DNA from: CAZCSK01 sp964501265 | GTDB taxonomy: Bacteria; Actinomycetota; CADDZG01; JAHWKV01 | Length of the DNA: 26,542 nt | Direction of reading: 5' to 3' | Assembly: GCA_964501265.1 (NCBI GenBank) | Contig: CAZCSK010000034.1 | Location: forward strand, 1-26,542 | Position numbers and translations under genes: made by a program | Notes under the pieces: model-generated | Database searches by the model: none | Seen by the model: only the letters and a program-made list of their open reading frames with translations | Told to the model about the DNA's origin: nothing | In this document: positions 6,229-14,616 of the stretch, in pieces | Numbering within the stretch: the stretch's first letter is position 1 | Layout of the letters: each line of letters opens with the position of its first letter

Positions 6229-7611
6229 ATGAAAGGGCGAAGCAGGAGACTCGGCAAAGTTGCCGCCCTCGGGGCGGCAACTTTGCTTTTGTCATCCAAC
6301 TCCTTCCGAGCGCTTTCGCAAGAACCCAAGATCGGATCCGTCAGCGTCAAACCCGTCGGCACTAGCAGCAAAGATCCCAATCTAGGGGAATGGTTCGTAC
6401 TAAAGCTCGAGCGCGGGGAGACAGCGAAGGGGACGGCCCTGATTACCAATATTGACGATGTTGCCCAGCACTTGAGGCTGCACCTCGCCGACCTAACCTT
6501 TACGCGCAACGGAAGCGCCCAGGTAAACGATGGCGATCAAAAGGACGTTGGTGCATGGGGCAGGTTCCTAGTCCCGGACATCACCGTCGGGCCCCGAGCG
6601 TCGGCCGAGGCAGTTTTTGAAATCACCGCTCCATTGGGCGCCGAGCCCGGAGACCACATCGGCGTCGTGATGGCCACGTCCGATCCCGATCCCGGCAACT
6701 TGACCTTTGTCCTGCGGTCGGCCACACGCCTTTATGTAACCGTACCGGGGGAAGCCAAAAAGGCCTTCGAGATCGACGATTTCGCCTTCGACTTGGACTC
6801 CTGGTTTTTTCCCAAGGAAGCAGTCGCCACAGTCATCCTTCAAAACACGGGCCGCATCAGGCTTCAACCCAAAGTCACAGTCCGAGATACCCCGGCAGAA
6901 GGCGCCGACGTGCTTCTTTCCCAATCACGGGAGCGCTACATCGCAGACGTCAAAATTCCGTGGTACGGCGGATTGACCAAGATGCCGATCGTGGCGCGCA
7001 GCGAGGGTGGATTGATACGTAGAGTCAACGCAAGCAAGTTCGTTTTTCCTTTTGCCTTGATTCTTGGACTGGGGTTCGCCGCCCTCGTGGCTTGGCTTGG
7101 CCGCAGATGGTGGAGAACAAGAGGCAGCAGGCTCGCGGCACTCCACGCTGACATCCGCAGGCTAGAGACCCTTGTAGTGCAAAGGCCGGCCGGGGCCAGC
7201 GGAGTGCCCGGCTCGGTTGAGGAGGCTGCCCAGGGCGATGAGATGGACGAGGTTCAGGCTCTGCTGGCCGGACTCAAGCGAGCGCGCAGAATTCAATCTC
7301 AAGAATCCTTGGAGCGACTGGCGCTGGCTCTGCATCGCACAGGCACCAACAGCTTGGAGTATCTAGAAGAAGCCCTGAAGAAGGCTGCTCCCGGCGCCGC
7401 GACCGAAATCCGAGAAGCGATTCGGACTTACGACCATCCAGATGCAGAGATCCAACTGGCCCCGAAAATCCCGAAAGCGCCGGCACCCAGGAACAAAAAG
7501 CCGCCGGTGAAATTACCTCCGAAAAGGTCCAAGGGTAGAACAGTGCCCAAGTCGCGAGTCAAGCTCTCACCGCCTGAAAATGAAATAACCGATGATAAAA
7601 GGAGCGGCTAG
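6229..7611 (+). CDS. DUF916/WxLIP-like membrane-anchored protein
   Basis: A 460-residue protein: signal peptide (1-31), a beta-rich domain (about 45-180) containing LERGETAKGTALITN and PGDHIGVV at 140-147, typical of the peptidoglycan-binding half of DUF916/WxL-interacting proteins, a second beta domain (about 186-265), and a transmembrane segment (271-291) with a basic stop-transfer (RRWWRTRGSR). The cytoplasmic part of about 165 residues looks helical and ends in a Pro/Lys/Arg-rich tail, longer than the short tails usual in this family. It follows the WxL-like gene by 28 bases and is probably co-transcribed. The likely role is to anchor the WxL-like protein or wall polymers to the membrane and pass a signal or tether inward (inference). 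Its stop overlaps the convergent HD-GYP gene by three bases. Confidence 0.75.
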   Translation: MKGRSRRLGKVAALGAATLLLSSNSFRALSQEPKIGSVSVKPVGTSSKDPNLGEWFVLKLERGETAKGTALITNIDDVAQHLRLHLADLTFTRNGSAQVNDGDQKDVGAWGRFLVPDITVGPRASAEAVFEITAPLGAEPGDHIGVVMATSDPDPGNLTFVLRSATRLYVTVPGEAKKAFEIDDFAFDLDSWFFPKEAVATVILQNTGRIRLQPKVTVRDTPAEGADVLLSQSRERYIADVKIPWYGGLTKMPIVARSEGGLIRRVNASKFVFPFALILGLGFAALVAWLGRRWWRTRGSRLAALHADIRRLETLVVQRPAGASGVPGSVEEAAQGDEMDEVQALLAGLKRARRIQSQESLERLALALHRTGTNSLEYLEEALKKAAPGAATEIREAIRTYDHPDAEIQLAPKIPKAPAPRNKKPPVKLPPKRSKGRTVPKSRVKLSPPENEITDDKRSG

Positions 7612-8648
7612 GCTACCTGCGCGACTTTCTTGCCAACGGCCATCTCGAGGAAGCTGTCCACCACTTTGGGGTCAAACTGCTTACCTGCGCACTTCCTGAT
7701 TTCCTTGAAAGCAGCGCGCTTTGTCATTGCCTTGCGATAAGGGCGATCGTTGGTCATTGCGTCGAAAGTATCCGCGACGGCGAAAATCCTTGCGCCGAGC
7801 GGGATCTCCTCGCCCGCCAGGCGGTCGGGGTAGCCGCTTCCATCCCACCTCTCGTGATGGTTTCTGATGACGGACTCGGCTTCGTCACCCAACCGGAGAG
7901 GGCCCACTAGACCGAGCCCCAATATCGGGTGGGTCTTCATGATCCGCCATTCTTCCCGGTCCAGAGCACCTTCCTTGAGCAGGATTGAGTCTGGTATGCC
8001 GATCTTGCCGACATCGTGCAGCACGAATCCGTACCGCATCGGCTCGTTGCCCTCGAGGGCCGGGTCGATGTGTCGCGCCAGGGCGGCGGCAACTTCAGGC
8101 ACTCGCTGAGCATGGGTGCCTGTTGTGGAATCCTTGGCATCGACGGCCGACGCCAGGGTCTCGATGATTGCGGCATCGCGGCTGCGTTTTTGCCGGACGA
8201 TGTCGGCATAGTGCCTCAAGATTGGGTTCGCGAATTCGGCCGCCACGGTGACGGTGCCCCGGCGAGCGGAATCCAAGGCGTGAGCAAGATACTCAGTCGA
8301 GTCCCTTTTTAGCACGAGGCCAGCATCACCATTCTCCAAGGCCGCTTTGACTGCGACATCGCCCGGTTCGTCCGCCAGCCAGATCAGTCGCAATCCCGGG
8401 AGCTTTTCATGCACCTCCGCGAGCAGAGCCCGAGCCTCCTCGGCGCCTGCGAGGTCAACGAGCATCATCTCGGGGTGCAGTTTCAAGGCAGTGTCGATTG
8501 CCTCGCGGGGGGAGGCAACTTCAGCCACAACAGTGATGCCTTCCAATCGGTTAACTATCGTTCGCAAGCAGTCCCTCATCAGGTTATGCGGCTCCTGAAT
8601 GAGTATCCCCACCGGGCCTGCGAGTACCGGCCTATCAACCAACTCCAT
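7608..8648 (-). CDS. Response regulator with HD-GYP c-di-GMP phosphodiesterase domain
   Basis: A protein of 346 residues: receiver domain (about 11-130), linker, and HD-GYP domain (about 165-340). The HD pair is in VLHDVGKIGIPD (211-212) and the GYP motif in HHERWDGSGYP (264-274), so the catalytic signature for hydrolysing cyclic di-GMP looks intact. In the receiver the phosphoacceptor Asp65 (MLVDLAG) is present, but the usual acidic pair is Gln-Glu (LIQEPH), so metal binding and phosphorylation may be altered. ATG 8648 is chosen over 8765: GGGGGAG sits 6 bases upstream, receivers normally start here, and the extra 39 residues upstream look non-coding. It is divergent from oppA and convergent with the DUF916 gene. 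Its kinase is unknown. Confidence 0.87.
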   Translation of the reverse strand: MELVDRPVLAGPVGILIQEPHNLMRDCLRTIVNRLEGITVVAEVASPREAIDTALKLHPEMMLVDLAGAEEARALLAEVHEKLPGLRLIWLADEPGDVAVKAALENGDAGLVLKRDSTEYLAHALDSARRGTVTVAAEFANPILRHYADIVRQKRSRDAAIIETLASAVDAKDSTTGTHAQRVPEVAAALARHIDPALEGNEPMRYGFVLHDVGKIGIPDSILLKEGALDREEWRIMKTHPILGLGLVGPLRLGDEAESVIRNHHERWDGSGYPDRLAGEEIPLGARIFAVADTFDAMTNDRPYRKAMTKRAAFKEIRKCAGKQFDPKVVDSFLEMAVGKKVAQVA

Positions 8649-8861
8649 TGACGCTCCCCCAAGCTTGCCCAATCTTGTATTCAACGATGACAGACGGAGC
8701 TCTCGGGCGAATCCCCCAAAAGAGTGAAAATTCCCGTTCTTGCAGGGGACAAGCACAATCTTCATTCGAGGAAAAGATCTGATATATGGTTAGCAAAGGC
8801 ACCAGTTGGGCAAGATTCGTACAGGATCAACATGGACGCAACCTAAAGGGAGAATGAACAG

Positions 8862-10556
8862 ATGAGAACCAGATTCAGGTTGGCAGTATCGGGACTTCTG
8901 ATTGCAGTGGCATTGGTCGCCTCAGGGTGCGCAACGACTACACCGGAGACGAGCACTCCCGTCGAAACCAAAGCCAAGGGAGGAGTCCTTCGACTAGAAC
9001 TGATTGAGCCGGCCCAGCTGGATCCGGCCCAGTCGGATGACTCCGAAGAACTCGTCGTCACGAGGGCCCTTTACGAGGGGCTCGTAAACTACGACGAGAA
9101 AACGGCCGCAACGGTGCCTGGAGTCGCAACAAAATGGACACCCAACGCCGACTCCACGGTGTGGACCTTTAACCTGCGAAAAGATTCAACTTTCTCGAAT
9201 GGAGAAAAGGTGACGGCCGAAAGTTTCATCCGAGGATGGAACCGTGCCACGAGCCCGCCGACAGGCGAGGAAGACACGTCGCCCATCGCATACCACCTGG
9301 CTGGCGTCGCGGGTTACACGAAACATTATGGGGACGCCGCAGCAAAGCCGGCTGTAGTTGGAGACGGCAAGGGATTGTCGGGGCTGAAGGCAATCGACCC
9401 ATACACCCTGGAAGTCACACTCTCGGCGCCTGATCCCGAGTTGGCGATCAAGACTGGGCACACTGTTGCCTTCCCGCTCCCCAGTCAGGCGGCGATGGAC
9501 GCCCAGAAGCCTTCATTCAGCGAATTTCCCATCGGCAACGGACAGTTCATGCTGAAGGGACCCGAGCCCTGGAAGCACGATCAAGAAATCCGTGCGGTCC
9601 CCAATCCAAATTACAAAGGGGGCGACGACGCGACGACTCTAGAGGAAGTTGTTTGGCGGATATTCCCTGATCAAGACACCATGTACCTGGAGTGGGTCGC
9701 TGGCAATCTGGACTACATCCGCGTGCCCCCCGACAAGATCGCTGAGGCGCAGTCCACCTACAAGGCCAAGTTGCTATCAGTGCCCACAACCGTCTTGACA
9801 TATGTAGGCATCACTATCAAGAAGGCGCCTATGGACAATAAGAAGGCGCGCCAAGCCTTTTCGATGGCGATCGATCGTGACGCGATCATCAAGGCGATCT
9901 TCAACAACACCCAAGTCGCAGCCAGGGGAATCCAGCCTCCGGTTATGCCCGGCTTTCGCAAGGACGGCCCATGCAAGTATTGCGACTTCAACGTGGCTGA
10001 GGCCAAGAAACTTCTTGCTGAATCCGGGTTCAAGGTCACGGAACCTCTCATCTTGGCGTTCAACACCGGCGCGGGACATGAGAACTGGACCCAGGCGGTT
10101 GTAGATCAGTTGCAGACCAATCTCGGGGTCACCGTCAAACTCGAGCCCGTAACTGGATTTTCCCAGAACTTCATTCCGCGCCTTCGCGCCGGCAAAGTCT
10201 CGGGGTTGTTCCGGCTCGGATGGGGTATGGACTACCCCACCCCGTGGAACTTCCTGGGGCCGCTTTTTGGGACCGAAGCGATTGGTCATGACAACCTTGT
10301 CGAATACAGCAACCCTGCATTCGACGCCCTGCTCAAAGAGGCAGCTACCAAACCGGATGTAGCCGCCCGTATAAAGCTGTACCAGCAGGCCGAGGATCTC
10401 GTCTTGGAAGACATGCCCATCATCCCGATGTGGTTCAGAATCTCGATCCGGCTTGCAAACAACGACAAGTTTGGCGGACTGGGAGTCGACCCGTTCGACA
10501 ACCCATCGGTTTCCACAACTTACCTCAAGAAAGCCGCCAGTCCGGCAGCCGAATAA
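8862..10556 (+). CDS. oppA: Oligopeptide ABC transporter substrate-binding lipoprotein
   Basis: A 564-residue SBP_bac_5 family protein. The signal peptide ends in the lipobox VASGC, with lipidated Cys23, followed by a Thr/Pro/Glu linker. Family features are GGVLRLELIEPAQLDPAQS, the W-TFNLRKDSTFSNGEKVTAESF stretch, KKARQAFSMAIDRDAI, and a C-terminal EDMPIIPMWF segment. Its size and the four genes after it fit a dipeptide/oligopeptide importer; other members of this family carry nickel, heme or sugars, so the ligand is not settled. AAAGGGAG lies 10-17 bases before the ATG. A strong hairpin follows the stop, which would favour more binding protein than permease. Confidence 0.88.
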   Translation: MRTRFRLAVSGLLIAVALVASGCATTTPETSTPVETKAKGGVLRLELIEPAQLDPAQSDDSEELVVTRALYEGLVNYDEKTAATVPGVATKWTPNADSTVWTFNLRKDSTFSNGEKVTAESFIRGWNRATSPPTGEEDTSPIAYHLAGVAGYTKHYGDAAAKPAVVGDGKGLSGLKAIDPYTLEVTLSAPDPELAIKTGHTVAFPLPSQAAMDAQKPSFSEFPIGNGQFMLKGPEPWKHDQEIRAVPNPNYKGGDDATTLEEVVWRIFPDQDTMYLEWVAGNLDYIRVPPDKIAEAQSTYKAKLLSVPTTVLTYVGITIKKAPMDNKKARQAFSMAIDRDAIIKAIFNNTQVAARGIQPPVMPGFRKDGPCKYCDFNVAEAKKLLAESGFKVTEPLILAFNTGAGHENWTQAVVDQLQTNLGVTVKLEPVTGFSQNFIPRLRAGKVSGLFRLGWGMDYPTPWNFLGPLFGTEAIGHDNLVEYSNPAFDALLKEAATKPDVAARIKLYQQAEDLVLEDMPIIPMWFRISIRLANNDKFGGLGVDPFDNPSVSTTYLKKAASPAAE

Positions 10557-10575
10557 GGAGACAACCTGAAAACTC

Positions 10576-10603
10576 AAAATGGCCCGCGTAAGCGGGCCAT
10601 TTT
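10576..10603 (+). terminator. Intrinsic-terminator-like hairpin between oppA and oppB
   Basis: AAAATGGCCCGC (10576-10587) and GCGGGCCATTTT (10592-10603) form a perfect 12-bp stem around the tetraloop GTAA, with the 3' arm ending in four T. It lies 19 bases after the oppA stop and 27 before oppB. The T-tract is short and continues GCTTGC, so termination is probably partial. A mid-operon attenuator that gives excess oppA mRNA over the membrane components is the usual interpretation in opp operons. Its symmetry would also permit bidirectional action. Confidence 0.75.
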
Positions 10604-10630
10604 GCTTGCATGGTGCAGAATTAGGGCTAG

Positions 10631-11572
10631 ATGATTCGCTACATCCTCCGTCGACTGCTTCAAATGATTCCGGTGTTTCTGGGCGCGACCTTTCTCCTCT
10701 TCCTATTTCTGTACATATTGCCTGGAGACCCCACTGAAATCTTAGGTGGGGAACGAGCAACCGACCCCGTCGTCAAAGCCGTTCTACGCGAGAAGTGGCA
10801 TTTGGACGAACCCGTCTACGTGCAATACGGGATTTACATGAAGAATCTGGCCCAAGGCGACTTTGGTACTTCCTTCAGGTTGTCCCGTCCGGTTTCGCGA
10901 ATCCTTGGGGAGTCGCTTCCCTGGTCGATGAAGCTCGCGTTAGCGGCCATCGTGGTGGAAGCGATTTTCGGGGTCATCGCTGGAGTGATATCGGCGGTGA
11001 AGCGATACTCATTCTGGGACACTCTTACGACCATCGCAACAAGCGTCCTTGTTGCAATCCCCGTTTTCTGGCTGGGGCTGATGCTTCAGATCACATTCGG
11101 CTTGAAGGCGCAGGGCACTCCTTTTGGATTGCCAATATCCGGTGTCCAGGATGGATGGAGGAGCTACATTCTGCCCTCGATCACTCTGGCGTCGGTGTTC
11201 ACTGCCGTGACTGCCCGGCTTACTAGAACCACAATGCTGGAAGTGTTGAAGCAGGACTACATGCGGACGGCCTTCGCGAAGGGATTGCCCCACAACACCG
11301 TCGTCTACAAACATGGGCTCCGCAATGCACTCATTCCCGTCGTCACTAACATCGGGTTGGACTTTGGAGGCTTGATAGGCGGGGCGATCTTAACTGAAAG
11401 CGTTTTCGCCTGGCCGGGAGTTGGCCGGCAAGTGTTCCTTGCCACGGTGAACAACGACAACCCAGTCATCATCGGGTCAACCATCGTCTTCTTGATTGGC
11501 TTCATAATCGTGAACCTCGTCGTTGATATCTCCTATGGGTTTTTGGACCCCCGAATCAGGTACGAATCGTGA
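10631..11572 (+). CDS. oppB: Oligopeptide ABC transporter permease B
   Basis: A 313-residue inner permease of the DppB/OppB family, starting MIRYILRRLLQMIPVFLGATFLLF, the standard family opening. About six membrane segments are present, with a large loop after the first containing LPGDPTEILGG and LGDE/VQYG-type residues. The ATPase-docking EAA loop is RTAFAKGLPHNTVVYKHGLRNALIPV. It ends VDISYGFLDPRIRY, also typical. The stop overlaps the GTG start of oppC, so translation is coupled. It forms one half of the peptide channel. Confidence 0.92.
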   Translation: MIRYILRRLLQMIPVFLGATFLLFLFLYILPGDPTEILGGERATDPVVKAVLREKWHLDEPVYVQYGIYMKNLAQGDFGTSFRLSRPVSRILGESLPWSMKLALAAIVVEAIFGVIAGVISAVKRYSFWDTLTTIATSVLVAIPVFWLGLMLQITFGLKAQGTPFGLPISGVQDGWRSYILPSITLASVFTAVTARLTRTTMLEVLKQDYMRTAFAKGLPHNTVVYKHGLRNALIPVVTNIGLDFGGLIGGAILTESVFAWPGVGRQVFLATVNNDNPVIIGSTIVFLIGFIIVNLVVDISYGFLDPRIRYES

Positions 11573-12471
11573 AACCGCCCGATCAAATCAGTCCTCTGTT
11601 ACTAGCGCCAAGCGCCGACCTTGCAGTCAGCCTCTGGGCCGATGTCTGGCTGCGGCTGCGAAAGAACAAGCTAGCGATCCTTGGCTTGGGAATCATCTTG
11701 ATATTGGTCTTGACCGCGATCCTTGCTCCCCTCGTTGCCCCGTATCCGCCGGGCCAACAGAATCTGCAGATCTCGAAGATCCCCCCTAGCGCCAAGCATT
11801 GGTTCGGAACCGACGTGTTGGGCCGCGATTACTTCAGCCGAGTCGTTTATGGAAGCCGGATTTCTATAAGCATCGGAGTCGTAGCCGTAGGAATCACTCT
11901 CGTGATCGGCCTCACCACCGGCGCTCTCGCCGGCTACTTTGGAGGCTGGGTCGATGCCGTCATCATGAGGTTCGCCGATATCTTCTTTGCGTTTCCATTC
12001 ATCGTCGGGGTGCTCGTGATGATCACTGTATTAGGAGAGACGGTCCCCCGGCTCCCTCTGCTCTTCATTTCTATCGGCCTGTTCGGGTGGGCCTCGGCGG
12101 CACGCCTGTTTAGGGCGAGCATCCTGCAAGTGAAAAACCTCGAGTACGTTGAAGCAGCAAGGGCTATGGGCGCCGGACATTTGAGAATACTCACCCGACA
12201 TGTGGTGCCCAACTCTCTTGCGCCAGTGACGGTTTTTGCAACCATTTCGACCGGCACGGTCATCCTTGTCGAAGCCGCGCTTTCATTTCTCGGAGTAGGT
12301 GTGCCCGTCGGAACACCGGCTTGGGGACTCATGGTTTCTGAAGGCAAAACCCACATGACTACCGAGCCCTGGCTGGTCCTGTTTCCCGGGCTTGCCATCA
12401 TGGTCACGGTTCTCGGCTTCATCTTTCTCGGGGATGGTCTGCGAGACTCAATGGATCCGAGACTTAAGTGA
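11569..12471 (+). CDS. oppC: Oligopeptide ABC transporter permease C
   Basis: A 300-residue permease of the DppC/OppC family. A cytoplasmic N-terminus precedes the first membrane segment (LAILGLGIILILVLTAILAP), then comes the hallmark HWFGTDVLGRDYFSRVVYGSRISI. The docking loop is VEAARAMGAGHLRILTRHVVPNS and the C-terminus is FLGDGLRDSMDPRLK, both family-typical. The GTG start overlaps the oppB stop (GTGA), and its own stop overlaps the oppD GTG. It pairs with OppB to form the translocation path. Confidence 0.92.
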   Translation: MKPPDQISPLLLAPSADLAVSLWADVWLRLRKNKLAILGLGIILILVLTAILAPLVAPYPPGQQNLQISKIPPSAKHWFGTDVLGRDYFSRVVYGSRISISIGVVAVGITLVIGLTTGALAGYFGGWVDAVIMRFADIFFAFPFIVGVLVMITVLGETVPRLPLLFISIGLFGWASAARLFRASILQVKNLEYVEAARAMGAGHLRILTRHVVPNSLAPVTVFATISTGTVILVEAALSFLGVGVPVGTPAWGLMVSEGKTHMTTEPWLVLFPGLAIMVTVLGFIFLGDGLRDSMDPRLK

Positions 12472-13553
12472 ACTTGAGTTCAGATCCCTCGCCCAGGACC
12501 ACTCTCGCCGCCCATCCAGACGGGGTGGTTCCCTTCAGGAATTCGCAGACCGTTCTTGAAGTAAGGGATCTTGCCGTTCACTTCTTCACCGACTACGGCC
12601 TTTTGAAAGCCGTAGACGGGATCAATTACTCACTTAATTCTGGAGAGACCCTGGCGATAGTCGGGGAATCGGGCTCGGGTAAGAGCGTCGGGGCCCTCGC
12701 CCTGATCGGGCTCGTTCCTTCCCCTGGAAAGATCGTCAGTGGTCGCGTCCTTTTCAACGGGGCCGACCTCGCACAAGCTAGCGAAGGCGATCTTCGCAAG
12801 ATACGGGGCAATCGGATTGCGATGATCTTTCAGGATCCTCTCACTTCGCTCAATCCAGTCATGAACATTGGCAATCAGATCGGCGAGGTCATAAGGGCCC
12901 ACCAAGGGGCCAGCCGCAGTCAGGCGCGGCAACGCGCGATCGAACTGCTGGAGCAGGTGGAAATCCCCCGCGCCCGCGAGCGTATCGGCGACTACCCGCA
13001 CCAATTATCGGGAGGGATGCGCCAACGCGTGATGATTGCCATGGCAATCGCTCTCGAGCCGGCGGTTCTGATAGCCGATGAACCAACGACGGCTCTCGAC
13101 GTGACCGTCCAGGCTCAAATCCTTCTTCTGCTCAAAGGCCTTCAGAAGGACTCACGCATGGGTTTGATCCTTATCACTCACGATCTCGGAGTGGTGGCCG
13201 AGCATGCCGAGACGGTCGCGGTGATGTACGCGGGCAAGATCGCCGAGTACGCCCGCGTAAACGAGCTTTACGCGAAGCCCTACCACCCGTACTCGATTGG
13301 GCTGATGAACTCAATTGCTCGGCTAGACCGTGAACGAACGGGCCCCTTGAAGCCCATCCAAGGCCAGCCGCCGAGCATGATTCGTGTGCCATCCGGATGT
13401 CCATTCCATCCAAGATGCGCCCATGCACGAGAAGTATGCATGTCGGATTATCCAGACATTCTTCCGACGCTCGAAGATCCGCAACGTCTCGCGGCATGCC
13501 ACTTCGCCGGAGATCTTCCACCTCCGAGGAGCCGGGATCAGATTGAACGCTGA
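12468..13553 (+). CDS. oppD: Oligopeptide ABC transporter ATP-binding protein D
   Basis: A 361-residue ATPase. Walker A GESGSGKS is at 66-73, the Q-loop is FQDPLTSLNP at 121-130, the signature LSGGMRQ is at 180-186, Walker B LIADEP at 201-206, and the switch His is His238. The C-terminal oligopeptide domain has the family Cys pattern (GCPFHPRC, then EVC, then AACHF). In at least one DppD homologue these Cys ligate a 4Fe-4S cluster; whether they do so here is untested. The first 29 residues before the ABC core are unconserved. The GTG start overlaps oppC. Confidence 0.92.
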   Translation: MNLSSDPSPRTTLAAHPDGVVPFRNSQTVLEVRDLAVHFFTDYGLLKAVDGINYSLNSGETLAIVGESGSGKSVGALALIGLVPSPGKIVSGRVLFNGADLAQASEGDLRKIRGNRIAMIFQDPLTSLNPVMNIGNQIGEVIRAHQGASRSQARQRAIELLEQVEIPRARERIGDYPHQLSGGMRQRVMIAMAIALEPAVLIADEPTTALDVTVQAQILLLLKGLQKDSRMGLILITHDLGVVAEHAETVAVMYAGKIAEYARVNELYAKPYHPYSIGLMNSIARLDRERTGPLKPIQGQPPSMIRVPSGCPFHPRCAHAREVCMSDYPDILPTLEDPQRLAACHFAGDLPPPRSRDQIER

Positions 13554-14613
13554 AGCGAAAGTGCCCCTTCTGGAGGTCACGGATCTCGTCAAGCATTTTC
13601 CGGTCACTCGGGGAGTCATCCTTCGGCGGCGGGTCGGCACCGTCCAGGCGGTCGACGGGATCAGTTTGCAGATTGCGGAAGGCGAAACGCTTGGCCTTGT
13701 GGGCGAATCTGGGTGCGGTAAATCCACCGCGGCTCGGACGATCTTGCGCCTGATCGAACCGACGAGCGGATCGGTGCGCTTCAAGGGCCAAGACATCGGC
13801 ACATACGACAGGAAGAAGTTGCAGGCCCTCCGTCGTGAGATGCAAATCGTTTTCCAGGATCCGTTCGCTTCGCTCAACCCAAGGATGACGGTGCACAACA
13901 TCGTCGAAGAACCCTTGTCGATCCATGGGGTGTCCCGAAACCAACCTGCCAACTACGTCAGGGATTTACTCGAGCGAGTAGGCCTCAACCCCGAACACGG
14001 AAACCGCTATCCACATGAATTCTCGGGGGGCCAGAGGCAGCGCATAGGCGTGGCGCGTGCCCTCGCGCTGAAGCCCCGCCTGATCATCTGCGATGAGCCG
14101 GTCTCGGCCCTTGACGTATCCGTCCAAGCGCAGATCATCAATCTCCTAGAAGACCTTCAGAGCGAATTCGGACTCACTTATCTCTTCGTCGCACATGACC
14201 TTTCGGTAGTCCGCCACATGAGCGACCGCGTGGCCGTGATGTATCTCGGAAAGATCGTAGAGACGAGCGACCAGAAGAACCTTTATCTTTCCCCCTTGCA
14301 TCCTTATACGCAGGCCCTTCTTTCCGCCATCCCGATTCCCGACCCATCGAGAAAAGTCGAGCGAGAACGCATAGTCCTGCGCGGCGATGTGCCCAGTCCG
14401 TTGAATCCGCCCTCGGGATGTCGTTTTCACACGAGATGTTTTCGGGCACAGGAGGTAGCAGCAGGTAGTGATTCGTTGGAGACGATTGCCGTGGGAAGAT
14501 TTCAGCAGCGCCAAGTCCCAAAGGTGTGCACCACTGAAGAACCACCACTCCAAGAACATGAACCGGGTCACTTCGCGGCCTGTCACTTCGTCGTGCCGAG
14601 AAAGGTGGTTTGA
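13543..14613 (+). CDS. oppF: Oligopeptide ABC transporter ATP-binding protein F
   Basis: An ATPase of about 356 residues. Walker A GESGCGKS is at 54-61, the Q-loop is FQDPFASLNPRMTV, the signature is FSGGQRQ, Walker B is LIICDEP, and the switch His is in VAHDLSV. TTG 13543 is chosen: it lies 11 bases inside the end of oppD with GAGGAG about 10 bases upstream, and the conserved PLLEVTDLVKHFPV opening follows directly. Longer in-frame versions reach back to 13384 but only re-read oppD. In the C-terminal oligopeptide domain, about 21 extra residues separate the Cys of HTRCFRAQE from the Cys of KVCTTEEPP, where most homologues have about six. The insertion keeps the frame and the domain end (HFAACHF). 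Confidence 0.88.
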   Translation: MNAEAKVPLLEVTDLVKHFPVTRGVILRRRVGTVQAVDGISLQIAEGETLGLVGESGCGKSTAARTILRLIEPTSGSVRFKGQDIGTYDRKKLQALRREMQIVFQDPFASLNPRMTVHNIVEEPLSIHGVSRNQPANYVRDLLERVGLNPEHGNRYPHEFSGGQRQRIGVARALALKPRLIICDEPVSALDVSVQAQIINLLEDLQSEFGLTYLFVAHDLSVVRHMSDRVAVMYLGKIVETSDQKNLYLSPLHPYTQALLSAIPIPDPSRKVERERIVLRGDVPSPLNPPSGCRFHTRCFRAQEVAAGSDSLETIAVGRFQQRQVPKVCTTEEPPLQEHEPGHFAACHFVVPRKVV

Positions 14614-14616
14614 CTC

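Noticed and set aside
8649..8765. 39-residue N-terminal extension of the HD-GYP protein
   Set aside because: It precedes the normal receiver start, and a strong ribosome site GGGGGAG sits just before ATG 8648. The extension residues look like translated leader.
8649..8861. Divergent promoters between the HD-GYP gene and oppA
   Set aside because: Candidate boxes (for example TATATG at 8783) have poor partners, so no promoter was annotated. The 213-base spacer surely contains promoters but they cannot be placed with confidence.
9777..10760. Minus-strand open frame of 327 codons opposite oppA
   Set aside because: oppA on the plus strand has a lipobox and family motifs throughout. The antisense frame crosses the oppA/oppB junction and terminator and shows no domain logic.
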